Below, one piece after another: positions 1 through 7,117 of a stretch of DNA of 9,313 nucleotides (position 1 is the stretch's first letter; the number at the start of each line of letters is the position of its first letter). This stretch comes from VMSU01 sp031400755 (GTDB taxonomy: Bacteria; Desulfobacterota; Desulfobulbia; Desulfobulbales; VMSU01). A model generated the notes under the pieces. It searched no databases, was not told where the DNA came from, and worked only from the letters and a program-made list of their open reading frames with translations. Where the stretch lies: the NCBI GenBank assembly GCA_031400755.1, contig JANNQL010000130.1, positions 1 through 9,313 on the forward strand, given 5' to 3'. A program made the position numbers and the translations under genes.

Positions 1-2
1 GT

Positions 3-986
3 GTGATGAGCGGCGCCGTCGATTACTTCACCCACTGCGATTCGGCCGGCATCCACGACCTGTGCGAAGGCGAAGTCGCAGTGCGCCGTCCCGGCTATCT
101 GACCGACCTGATCTCGGAGATTGAACGCTCCGGCATTCAGGTCACCAGCTCGATCACCGAGATCGCCGCCACCATCAAACAGCAGGAGACCACAGTCAAC
201 GAACAGGCAGCCACTTCCAACGAGATCGCCGCCTCCACTACCGAGATCGCCGCCACCGCCGAAAACCTGATGGACACCATGGCCAAGGTCACCGATATGG
301 CGCAAAATACCGCCATGGCTGCCTCCCAGAGCCATTTCCGGCTGACCAACATCAACACCATCATGAAGAAGATGGAAGACTCATCGCAATCCATTGTCGC
401 CAAGCTCTCCATCTTGAGCGAAAAGGCCAGCACCATCGCCGGAGTGACCAAGACCATCAACAAGATCGCCGACCAGACCAACCTCCTGTCTTTGAACGCC
501 GCCATCGAAGCGGAAAAGGCCGGGGAATACGGCGCTGGTTTTTCGGTGGTCGCCTCCGAGATCAGGCGCTTAGCGGACCAGACTGCCGTGGCCACCTTTG
601 ATATCGAACAGATGGTCAACGAAGTGCAGTCCTCCGTCGCCAGCGGCGTCATGAATATCGAGAAATTCGCCGATGACGTCCGGCGCGGCTTCCAGGAGGT
701 CCAGATCAGCTCGAACCAGATATCCCAGGTCATCGACCAGGTCCAGGCCCTGCGCCCGCCGATCGAGACCGTCAACGAGGGCATCGCCGCCCAATCTCTA
801 GGGGCCAAACAGATCAGCGAGTCTATTGATCAGCTTAACGAGGCGGCCCAGCAGACTGCCGAATCGGTGTCCCAGACCAGTCAGACGATTTTCCAACTCA
901 ACAAGGCAGCGCTTATCCTCAGGGACTCGGTCGCCAAATTCAAGGTGAAGTCCAATCACCACAAGCAGCACGACCTTGAGGACTAA
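3..986 (+). CDS. wspA: Wsp-type methyl-accepting chemotaxis receptor, cytoplasmic signalling part (possibly 5'-partial)
   Basis: This is the receptor that would gather WspB/WspD and the WspE kinase into a signalling array. Nearly all 327 visible residues are the coiled-coil MCP cytoplasmic domain. From about residue 40 there is a heptad-rich helix containing SGIQVTSSITEIAATIKQ, then the hairpin tip at about 155-198 (IADQTNLLSLNAAIEAEKAG, then a conserved EYG..F.VVA.EIRRLADQTAVAT stretch), then the return helix ending near residue 314. The tip and the IERSGIQVTSS and ALRPPIETVNEG segments resemble Pseudomonas WspA. Residues 1-39 show no transmembrane helix and no recognisable HAMP, unlike WspA (about 540 residues, two membrane segments). 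The frame is open to the left edge, so the gene may continue upstream. Alternatively it begins at ATG 6-8, which overlaps a TGA at 4-6 in another frame, giving a soluble 326-residue protein. No C-terminal NWETF-type CheR tether is present. Family is certain; the start and wspA assignment are probable. Confidence 0.85.
   Translation: MMSGAVDYFTHCDSAGIHDLCEGEVAVRRPGYLTDLISEIERSGIQVTSSITEIAATIKQQETTVNEQAATSNEIAASTTEIAATAENLMDTMAKVTDMAQNTAMAASQSHFRLTNINTIMKKMEDSSQSIVAKLSILSEKASTIAGVTKTINKIADQTNLLSLNAAIEAEKAGEYGAGFSVVASEIRRLADQTAVATFDIEQMVNEVQSSVASGVMNIEKFADDVRRGFQEVQISSNQISQVIDQVQALRPPIETVNEGIAAQSLGAKQISESIDQLNEAAQQTAESVSQTSQTIFQLNKAALILRDSVAKFKVKSNHHKQHDLED
978..982 (+). promoter_or_regulatory. 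Ribosome binding site of wspB
   Basis: GAGGA lies 11 nt before ATG 994, inside the last codons of the receptor gene. It favours ATG 994 over the in-frame TTG at 976, because the WspB/CheW family begins directly with a hydrophobic strand (MLLLLFKL) and nothing SD-like precedes the TTG. Confidence 0.45.
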
Positions 987-993
987 GAGCACC

Positions 994-1437
994 ATGCTGC
1001 TCTTGCTCTTTAAACTCCAGAATGACGCCTACGCCATTGACAGCGCCAAGGTCGTCGAGGTCCTGCCCTTTCTGCTGACCCAGAAGATCCCGATGACCCC
1101 GAAGTTCATCACCGGCATGGCCAATTATCGGGGAAACCCGATACCGGTCATTGATCTAGGCCTGTTGCTGAACGAGCAGCCCTGTAGGCAGCAGCTCAGC
1201 ACCAGGATCATCTTGACCAGCGTCTCCTTTGGCCAGCAATTCAAAAAAATCATTGGACTGCTCGCCGAAAGCGTCACTGAAACCATCAAGACCCCCAAAG
1301 GCTGGCAGCCAAAACTGACCGACCAGGGCACCATTTTTCTCGACCAGGCAGTGGCCCATCAGCCTATGGTCCGCTGGTTTCAGCCGGAACAGATGCTCCC
1401 GGAAGACATCCCGGGCCTTTCATTTTTGGAGCAGTAA
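994..1437 (+). CDS. wspB: CheW-like coupling protein WspB
   Basis: A single-domain CheW protein of 147 residues that would bridge the receptor tip and the P5 domain of the WspE kinase in the cytoplasm. It starts with the first beta strand of the fold (MLLLLFKLQNDAYAID) and carries the CheW core GMANYRGNPIPVIDL at about residues 41-55. A second-half strand ending in KKIIGLLAESV and a C-terminal LDQAV-type segment follow. Length and N-terminus match Pseudomonas WspB, a short CheW with no extension. I chose ATG 994, since the upstream TTG 976 would add six residues with no counterpart in the family. The gene starts 7 nt after the receptor stop and ends 14 nt before wspC, consistent with one transcript. 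The operon has a second, longer CheW (wspD); having two different couplers is typical of Wsp systems. Confidence 0.9.
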   Translation: MLLLLFKLQNDAYAIDSAKVVEVLPFLLTQKIPMTPKFITGMANYRGNPIPVIDLGLLLNEQPCRQQLSTRIILTSVSFGQQFKKIIGLLAESVTETIKTPKGWQPKLTDQGTIFLDQAVAHQPMVRWFQPEQMLPEDIPGLSFLEQ

Positions 1438-1451
1438 GCGGCCTGCCATTC

Positions 1452-2678
1452 ATGCCTAAAAACATCAGCCTGGTCAATACCATTCTCGAATCCGTGCTTA
1501 AAGAGGCCATGGGGCTCAATATCTCCTCCATCGGCCCCAGCTCGCTCAAGCACGCCATTTCCAGACGAATGAAGTGCCTGGAGATGGACAATACCCTGCG
1601 CTATATTAACCGGATCAAGACCTCACCCCCGGAACTTAACGAGCTGATTGAAGAAGTCGCCGTCAACGAGACCTGGTTTTTCCGTGACGAGGCGCCCTTC
1701 TTTGCCCTGCGCGACTACGCCATAAACTTTTTAAAAAACTATAAAGGCCAGCCCCTCAAACTGTTGAGCATCCCCTGCTCGACCGGAGAAGAGCCCTATT
1801 CCATGGCCATCACCCTCATCGAAGCCGGCATCCCTCCCCACTGCTTTTCGATTGACGCGGTGGACATCAGCCGTCGTTCGCTGACCATCGCCAAGCAAGG
1901 CGTCTACCGTAACCACTCATTCCGCGGCGCCCATGCCCAACAGCATCAAAGCTATTTCACCAAGACAAAACAAGGCCTTGCCATAGACAAGAGCATCAAA
2001 GGGCTGGTCCGCTTCCATCGAGGCAATCTGATCCACTTAAGTCCGCCCTTGACCAGTGCGACCTACCAGATCATTTTCTGCCGTAACCTCCTGATCTACC
2101 TTGACGCCAGCTTTCACCAGCAGGCCATCACCACCTTTGCCTCATTGCTCGCCGATAATGGACTGCTCTTCATCGGTCACGCCGAGGCCGGTATCTTCAG
2201 CGGCAGCTACTTCACGCCGGCCCCTTACCCCAAGGCCTTTGCCTTCCACAAAAAGGGGCCGGACAGCCAAGCGGCGCCATTGCCCCTGACCCTGCCTCCA
2301 GGCGAGTTTAAGGCCTCCATGCACCAAAACCTGGACTACGCCCAGGACCAGAGCGGAGTAGTCCTTGATGATGAATTTCGTGGGGCCGGGCCCCACGTCA
2401 GTCAGGATAAATTTGAGCAGACGATCAGGGCCTGCGAAGACCAGGTCCGCAGATGCGGCCCATCGGCTGAGGCCTTCTATCAATTGGCCTCGCTCTTCGA
2501 GCAAAAAAGGGACTGGAAAAACGCCATCAAGATGCTTAAAAAAGCGACATATCTGGACCCGAACTATATCGACGCCATCGATATGCTGGCGGCAATCTAC
2601 CAGCGACTGGGGGATGAAAGCAGCTATCAGGCCTGCCTCAACCGAGGTCGGCGGATCATCACCCGCCTGAGTAAGTGA
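1452..2678 (+). CDS. wspC: CheR-type receptor methyltransferase with C-terminal TPR, WspC
   Basis: An SAM-dependent protein-glutamate O-methyltransferase that would methylate the receptor and raise its activity, opposing WspF. Residues 1-65 form the all-helical CheR N-domain. The conserved VNETWFFRDE motif is at 71-80, the SAM-binding motif I SIPCSTGEEPYS at 106-117, the acidic DAVDIS strand at 135-140, and CRNLLIY at 210-216, followed by the FIGHAE strand near 240. A proline-rich linker (about 270-320) leads to roughly two TPR helical hairpins at 340-400 (EAFYQLASLFEQKRDWKNAI, then a TYLDPNYIDAIDMLAAIYQR helix). A CheR domain with C-terminal TPR is the standard WspC architecture, and 408 residues is close to the usual length. 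Start is ATG 1452; a strong Shine-Dalgarno is not visible. The stop overlaps the wspD start as GTGA. Confidence 0.93.
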   Translation: MPKNISLVNTILESVLKEAMGLNISSIGPSSLKHAISRRMKCLEMDNTLRYINRIKTSPPELNELIEEVAVNETWFFRDEAPFFALRDYAINFLKNYKGQPLKLLSIPCSTGEEPYSMAITLIEAGIPPHCFSIDAVDISRRSLTIAKQGVYRNHSFRGAHAQQHQSYFTKTKQGLAIDKSIKGLVRFHRGNLIHLSPPLTSATYQIIFCRNLLIYLDASFHQQAITTFASLLADNGLLFIGHAEAGIFSGSYFTPAPYPKAFAFHKKGPDSQAAPLPLTLPPGEFKASMHQNLDYAQDQSGVVLDDEFRGAGPHVSQDKFEQTIRACEDQVRRCGPSAEAFYQLASLFEQKRDWKNAIKMLKKATYLDPNYIDAIDMLAAIYQRLGDESSYQACLNRGRRIITRLSK

Positions 2679-3373
2679 AACAAATGGCCCCGATGCGATC
2701 AACCTACTCAGATTTTGACATTGACGACTGCTGGAACAGGATCGGGGTCTTCAGCAGAGGCCAAAAGAGCTGCGAGCACCTGGCAAAATTTGCCCATTGC
2801 CAGAACTGCGATCAGTACGCCAACTCGGGCCGCCTCCTGCTCAGCCGACCATTGCCTGACGACTACCGTCTGGAATTGAGCGAACGCTTGAGCCAACCCG
2901 TAAGCCTAAAACCAGAAACAAGTAAGAAGGCATTCATCTTCAGGGCCGGAGATGAATGGCTCGGGGTCAAATCGTCGCTCATCAGGGAAGTCGTGGACAT
3001 GGGTCCGATCCACTCCATCCCCCACAAGAGCAGCCGCATATTCCGGGGCATAGTCAATATCAGGGGCCGACTTGAGTTGTGTGTCTCGATTGGCGGGGTG
3101 CTGCGCATCGAGCCCGGCAGCAGACGTCAGAGTGGTAACCCCGTGCCTGAACGGCTGATCGTCGCGGCCAAGGGAGGACAAAGCATCGTCTTCCCGGCCA
3201 GCGAGGTCATGGGCCCGGTGCCATACAATACCAGCGCCTTGAAGCCCCTGCCCATCACCGTGTCCGGTTCAAAGGCCGTCTACACCAAAGGCATCTTGAA
3301 CATCAACGGCCAAGAGGTCGGCATGCTAGATGACACCATGCTGTTCCGTATCTTAGCCAGGAACCTGGGATGA
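2675..3373 (+). CDS. wspD: CheW-like coupling protein WspD with cysteine-bearing N-terminal extension
   Basis: The second coupling protein of the array, 232 residues from GTG 2675. The CheW domain occupies about residues 84-228, with FIFRAGDEWLGV as the first strand and the core GIVNIRGRLELCVSIG at 125-140. Before it is a WspD-type N-terminal extension reading CWNRIGVFSRGQKSCEHLAK from residue 19, then HCQNC at 41-45 and RPLPDDYRLEL. Cysteines at 19, 33, 42 and 45, with histidines at 35 and 41, could bind a metal; from memory this block is shared with other WspD proteins. GTG 2675 overlaps the wspC stop by 4 nt. ATG 2684 and ATG 2693 are in-frame alternatives that would shorten the protein by 3 or 6 residues and keep all cysteines. 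The 3' end overlaps wspE as ATGA, so translation of the three genes is probably coupled. Confidence 0.9.
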   Translation: MKQMAPMRSTYSDFDIDDCWNRIGVFSRGQKSCEHLAKFAHCQNCDQYANSGRLLLSRPLPDDYRLELSERLSQPVSLKPETSKKAFIFRAGDEWLGVKSSLIREVVDMGPIHSIPHKSSRIFRGIVNIRGRLELCVSIGGVLRIEPGSRRQSGNPVPERLIVAAKGGQSIVFPASEVMGPVPYNTSALKPLPITVSGSKAVYTKGILNINGQEVGMLDDTMLFRILARNLG

Positions 3374-6099
3374 CGAAGACCGACTTGAACGACATGTCGC
3401 TGCTTGACCTGTTCCTGATGGAAACAGTCTCGCAATGCCTCAATCTTAGCCACGAGATCTGCCGCTGGGACGACGGCCCTGGGCGAGGCCCCGATTTCAA
3501 CACCATGCACCGGGCGATCCACTCCATCACCGGCGCCGCCCGGATTGTCGACCTGCAAGCCGTCATCGGCTTGACCCAGGCAATCGAGCATAGCCTGCCC
3601 ATCGCAGCCGCTCAGCCCGCCGCCGAGATCAGGCATCTCCTTGAGTCCGCAGTCGATCAACTGAATCAAGTGGCGCAGACCAAGGCCAGCCAACTTAATG
3701 AGACGCTCCTCGAAAAAAAGAACCTCTTTGCCAACCTGATCAAACACTTAGGCGAACTGCAATCATCCACCCCAACTCCGCCACCGTCCTCTATAGAACA
3801 AGCCGCACTAGCCACAAAGCCAGCTCTCCTCGCCAGCCAGGGACTCTTTCAGATATTTACAGAAGACGCCGAAAACCACCTGGCCGTCTTGAGTGACAAT
3901 CTGATCCATATCGAAAAGACGCCACAGTCCGGGGTCCTCCTTGAGTCATCAATGCGGGCCGTCCACTCCCTGAAAGGGGCCGCCAGGATCATCGAACTGG
4001 GCCCCATCGTCTCCCTGACCCACGCCATGGAGGACCTCTTCATCGCCGCCGAGGAGGGCAGTATATCCCTGGGCTCGAACCATATCGACACCTTGTTTGC
4101 CGCTGCCGACCTGATCCGGAACCTGACCAAACAGGAAGAAAGCGGCATCGACCAGTGGTTTGAGCGCCACACGGAAAAAATCAAGTCCCTGGTCGATCAA
4201 ATCCGCAGCATTGCCGGAAGCCGTAGCGCGACGCCGGCAACTCCGACGCCGGCCCAGGGGCCGCCCGCTGAGACAGCAAGTTATCCCTCTACCGAAACAG
4301 AACCACCAGTTAATCGACGACAAAGTCATCTGGACGTGGCCGGCCTGGACCGCTACCTGCGGGTCTCGGCCCAAGGCATGGGCCGAATTCTGGCCCTGGC
4401 CAGCGAGGCCATGATTGAGTCCCGCTGGCTGCCGAACATCACCACCACGGTCAGCCGGGTAAAACGACAACAGGATGAGGTTTGGTACGCTTTAGAAAAA
4501 CTGCGGGCCCAACTGCCGGGAACAGGAATCTCAGCCGCACTGGACAGCGGGCTTGCCGATATCTCGACCAAACTCAAACGCAGCCAGGACTTTTTCGGAC
4601 GCCAGATCATCGAACTGACCGAGCATAGCACACTCGCCGTCAACATTGCCCATCGCCTGCACCACGAGATCATCACCAACCGGATGCAACCCTTGTCTGA
4701 GGGCCTGCGCGGTCTGCCCCGCCTGGTCCGCGACCTTTCCCGCAAGCTTGGTAAAAGCGTCCGCCTTGAGGTCATTGGCGCCGAGACCCTGATCGACCGG
4801 GACATCCTGGAAAAACTGGAGTCCCCCTTCAACCATCTGATCACCAACGCCATTGATCACGGCATCGAACACCCTGAGCATCGGGTCAAGGTCGGCAAAG
4901 CCAAAGAGGCGACAATTAAGATTAGCGCCCGGCACCATGCCGGTATGCTGGTCATCTCCGTGGCCGACGATGGTCGTGGCCTTGACTATGAGACCTTGCG
5001 CGCCAAAGCCGTTGAAAAACGGCTGGTTTCCAATAAAATCGCCGCCGAACTCTCCGAAGCAGAGCTTTCTGAATTTCTGTTCCTGCCCAATTTTACCACC
5101 AAGGAGTCGGCAGACAGCACCTCGGGCCGCGGGGTGGGGCTTGATATTGTCTACAACGCCATCCGCGAGGTCCGGGGCAGCATCGAACTCCGCTCCACTG
5201 CCGGTCAGGGACTGTCTTTTGAGTTGCATCTGCCCCTGACCCTCTCCATCATCCGGGGCCTGCTCATCGAGATCAACAATGAACCATACGCCCTGCCGCT
5301 AATCAACATCGACCATGCCATCCGTCTGCCGAGAAACGAGATCAAGGAGATGGGCAACCGCCAGTATTTCATCTCCAACAACAAACGGATCGGCATCATC
5401 ACCGCCCAACAGTCCCTGGAACTGAAGGAACACGAACTAAGTGACGACACCTTGTCAATAATCGTCTTAAACAGCATCAGCAACACCTATGGCCTGATTG
5501 TCGACCGCTTCCAAGGCATCCGCGACCTGGTGGTCCAACCCTTGAATCCCAGGCTCGGCAAGTTGAAGAGCATCAGCGCCGCCGCCATCGGCGAGGACGG
5601 CACCCCGATCCTGATTTTGGACATCAATGACCTCCGCCAATCCATGGACCATCTGATTTCAGGCGACCGTCTGCAACGCATCGAACCCCAAGTCCTTGGC
5701 GCCGACCAGCCTAAACAGAAAAAAATTCTGGTAGTCGATGACTCAATCACCGTGCGCGAGGTGGAGCGGAAAATCCTTACCGAACATGGCTTTGAAGTGG
5801 AAGTGGCGATAGACGGACTCGAGGCCTGGAACATGATCAGGCATTTCCACTATGACCTGATCATCACTGATATCGACATGCCCAATCTGGACGGCATCGA
5901 GCTCCTGGTCCACATCAAAGAGACTGCGAACTACGAAAACACCCCGGTCATTATACTTTCCTACAAGGACCGGGAGGAAGACCGGACCCGAGGGCTGGAG
6001 GCCGGGGCCGACTACTACCTGACCAAATCCAGCTTCCACAAACTGGCCCTCATTGAAGCGGTGGAAGACTTAATCGGCAGCCCAGGAGACAAACAATGA
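3370..6099 (+). CDS. wspE: CheA-type hybrid histidine kinase with receiver domain WspE, carrying two tandem Hpt domains
   Basis: The kinase of the array: it autophosphorylates a histidine on an Hpt domain from ATP and passes phosphate to receiver domains of WspR and WspF. Domain order over 909 residues: Hpt1 (about 8-125, His51 in AIHSITGAARIV), proline-rich linker (132-150), Hpt2 (about 157-280, His199 in AVHSLKGAARII), Pro/Ala/Thr linker (284-315), helical dimerisation region (320-460), HATPase_c (N box HLITNAIDHGIEHPEHR at 489-505, G1 DDGRGLD at 533-539, F box FLPNFTT at 571-577, G2 TSGRGVGLDIV at 584-594), CheW-like P5 (about 620-760), and C-terminal REC (785-903; Asp790/Asp791, phospho-acceptor Asp834 in TDIDMP, Ser864, Lys886). 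Pseudomonas WspE has one Hpt and is about 755 residues; the extra Hpt accounts for the added length. Hpt1 has Thr54 where the HxxKG consensus has Lys. Start ATG 3370 overlaps the wspD stop by 4 nt. Confidence 0.93.
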   Translation: MTKTDLNDMSLLDLFLMETVSQCLNLSHEICRWDDGPGRGPDFNTMHRAIHSITGAARIVDLQAVIGLTQAIEHSLPIAAAQPAAEIRHLLESAVDQLNQVAQTKASQLNETLLEKKNLFANLIKHLGELQSSTPTPPPSSIEQAALATKPALLASQGLFQIFTEDAENHLAVLSDNLIHIEKTPQSGVLLESSMRAVHSLKGAARIIELGPIVSLTHAMEDLFIAAEEGSISLGSNHIDTLFAAADLIRNLTKQEESGIDQWFERHTEKIKSLVDQIRSIAGSRSATPATPTPAQGPPAETASYPSTETEPPVNRRQSHLDVAGLDRYLRVSAQGMGRILALASEAMIESRWLPNITTTVSRVKRQQDEVWYALEKLRAQLPGTGISAALDSGLADISTKLKRSQDFFGRQIIELTEHSTLAVNIAHRLHHEIITNRMQPLSEGLRGLPRLVRDLSRKLGKSVRLEVIGAETLIDRDILEKLESPFNHLITNAIDHGIEHPEHRVKVGKAKEATIKISARHHAGMLVISVADDGRGLDYETLRAKAVEKRLVSNKIAAELSEAELSEFLFLPNFTTKESADSTSGRGVGLDIVYNAIREVRGSIELRSTAGQGLSFELHLPLTLSIIRGLLIEINNEPYALPLINIDHAIRLPRNEIKEMGNRQYFISNNKRIGIITAQQSLELKEHELSDDTLSIIVLNSISNTYGLIVDRFQGIRDLVVQPLNPRLGKLKSISAAAIGEDGTPILILDINDLRQSMDHLISGDRLQRIEPQVLGADQPKQKKILVVDDSITVREVERKILTEHGFEVEVAIDGLEAWNMIRHFHYDLIITDIDMPNLDGIELLVHIKETANYENTPVIILSYKDREEDRTRGLEAGADYYLTKSSFHKLALIEAVEDLIGSPGDKQ
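6084..6089 (+). promoter_or_regulatory. Ribosome binding site of wspF
   Basis: AGGAGA, close to the Shine-Dalgarno consensus, sits in the last codons of wspE with 6 nt to ATG 6096. It supports that ATG, which overlaps the wspE stop as ATGA. Confidence 0.7.
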
Positions 6100-7115
6100 A
6101 GATCGGCATTGTCAACGATTCGGTAATGGCGGCCGAGGTCCTGCGCCGTATCGTCACTTCCTGCCCGGACCATCAGCTCCTGTGGGTCGCCGAGGATGGG
6201 GCCGAGGCGGTCACTCGCTGTAGAGAGGCCCTGCCCGACCTGGTCCTCATGGATCTGATGATGCCGGTCATGGATGGGGTCATGGCCACCCGTCGCATCA
6301 TGCAGGCCACCCCCTGCGCCATCCTGATCGTCACCGCCAGTGTCACCGGCAATGCCTCCATGGTCTTCGAGGCCATGGGCGCCGGCGCCTTAGACGTGGT
6401 GGCCACGCCGGTGCTGGGCCAGGATGGATCCAACACCGCCACCAACGAACTGCTACGCAAGATCGACCTGATCGGCAAGTTGATCGGCTGTTTCCCCAAA
6501 GACAACGCCCGCCAGAAGGCCAGAGAAACCAAGGCCCCCAGCCGCCGTAAAGACCCGACCCTGGTCGCCATCGGCGCCTCCACCGGCGGCCCCCAGGCCC
6601 TCACGGCCGTACTTTCAAAATTGCCGCTGGACTTCCCGGCGGCAGTGGTGATCATCCAGCACATGGACAAAAAATTCACCCACGGTCTGGCCTCCTGGCT
6701 TAACCAGCAAATTGCCATGCCGGTCAAGGTCCTCACCGAAAAAGAACACCCGCAGGCGGGGGTGGTGCAAGTGCCCAGCACCGAACACCATCTGGTCATG
6801 GCCAAGCTCGGCACCCTCGACTATACGGTGGAACCGACGGACAACTTTTACCACCCGTCCGTGGACGTCTTTTTCCAGTCCCTTATCAAGAACTGGCATG
6901 GTAAGATTATCGGCGTCCTCTTGACCGGAATGGGCCGTGACGGGGCAGCAGGTCTCCTGTCCCTGAAGGATGAAGGCCACCACACCATCGCCCAGGACGA
7001 AGAGACCTCGGTGGTCTATGGCATGCCAAAGGCGGCCAAGCTTTTAAACGCGGCGATCGAGATCCTGCCCATTCAAGAAATCGGCGCCCGTATCGTCGCC
7101 CTGGTTGGGAGATAA
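6096..7115 (+). CDS. wspF: CheB-type receptor methylesterase with receiver domain WspF
   Basis: Removes methyl groups from receptor glutamates when phosphorylated by WspE, giving negative feedback on c-di-GMP production; in Pseudomonas, loss of wspF locks the system on and yields wrinkly colonies. An N-terminal receiver (about 1-120) has Asn7-Asp8 in IVNDS and phospho-acceptor Asp53 in LMDLMMP. A linker (about 135-153) leads to the CheB esterase domain (155-335), with the triad visible as Ser162 (IGASTGGPQAL), His189 (IIQHMD) and Asp282 (TGMGRDGAAGL). In the receiver the usual Asp-Asp pair is Asn-Asp, and the Lys-Pro expected near residue 104 is Thr-Pro (DVVATPVLG). Both look like WspF-family traits rather than damage, as the rest is intact. 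Length 339 is normal. ATG 6096 has a good RBS and overlaps the wspE stop by 4 nt; wspR starts 2 nt after the stop. Confidence 0.94.
   Translation: MKIGIVNDSVMAAEVLRRIVTSCPDHQLLWVAEDGAEAVTRCREALPDLVLMDLMMPVMDGVMATRRIMQATPCAILIVTASVTGNASMVFEAMGAGALDVVATPVLGQDGSNTATNELLRKIDLIGKLIGCFPKDNARQKARETKAPSRRKDPTLVAIGASTGGPQALTAVLSKLPLDFPAAVVIIQHMDKKFTHGLASWLNQQIAMPVKVLTEKEHPQAGVVQVPSTEHHLVMAKLGTLDYTVEPTDNFYHPSVDVFFQSLIKNWHGKIIGVLLTGMGRDGAAGLLSLKDEGHHTIAQDEETSVVYGMPKAAKLLNAAIEILPIQEIGARIVALVGR
7107..7112 (+). promoter_or_regulatory. Ribosome binding site of wspR
   Basis: GGGAGA ends 5 nt before ATG 7118 and spans the end of wspF. It supports this ATG as the wspR start. Confidence 0.65.
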
Positions 7116-7117
7116 CT

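Noticed and set aside
137..808. 223-residue open frame on the - strand opposite the receptor gene
   Set aside because: It is antisense to an unmistakable MCP signalling domain, has low-complexity composition with no recognisable motif, and is a typical shadow of GC-rich coding DNA.
976..993. TTG at 976 as the start of wspB
   Set aside because: It would add six residues and overlap the receptor gene, with no SD before it; ATG 994 gives the usual WspB N-terminus and has GAGGA upstream.
2142..2702. 186-residue open frame on the - strand opposite the end of wspC
   Set aside because: The + strand encodes the CheR C-terminus and TPR hairpins continuously here, and no RBS or motif supports the antisense frame.
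4531..5229. 232-residue open frame on the - strand inside wspE
   Set aside because: It lies opposite the dimerisation and HATPase_c regions, whose motifs fix the + strand frame; its own translation resembles no family.
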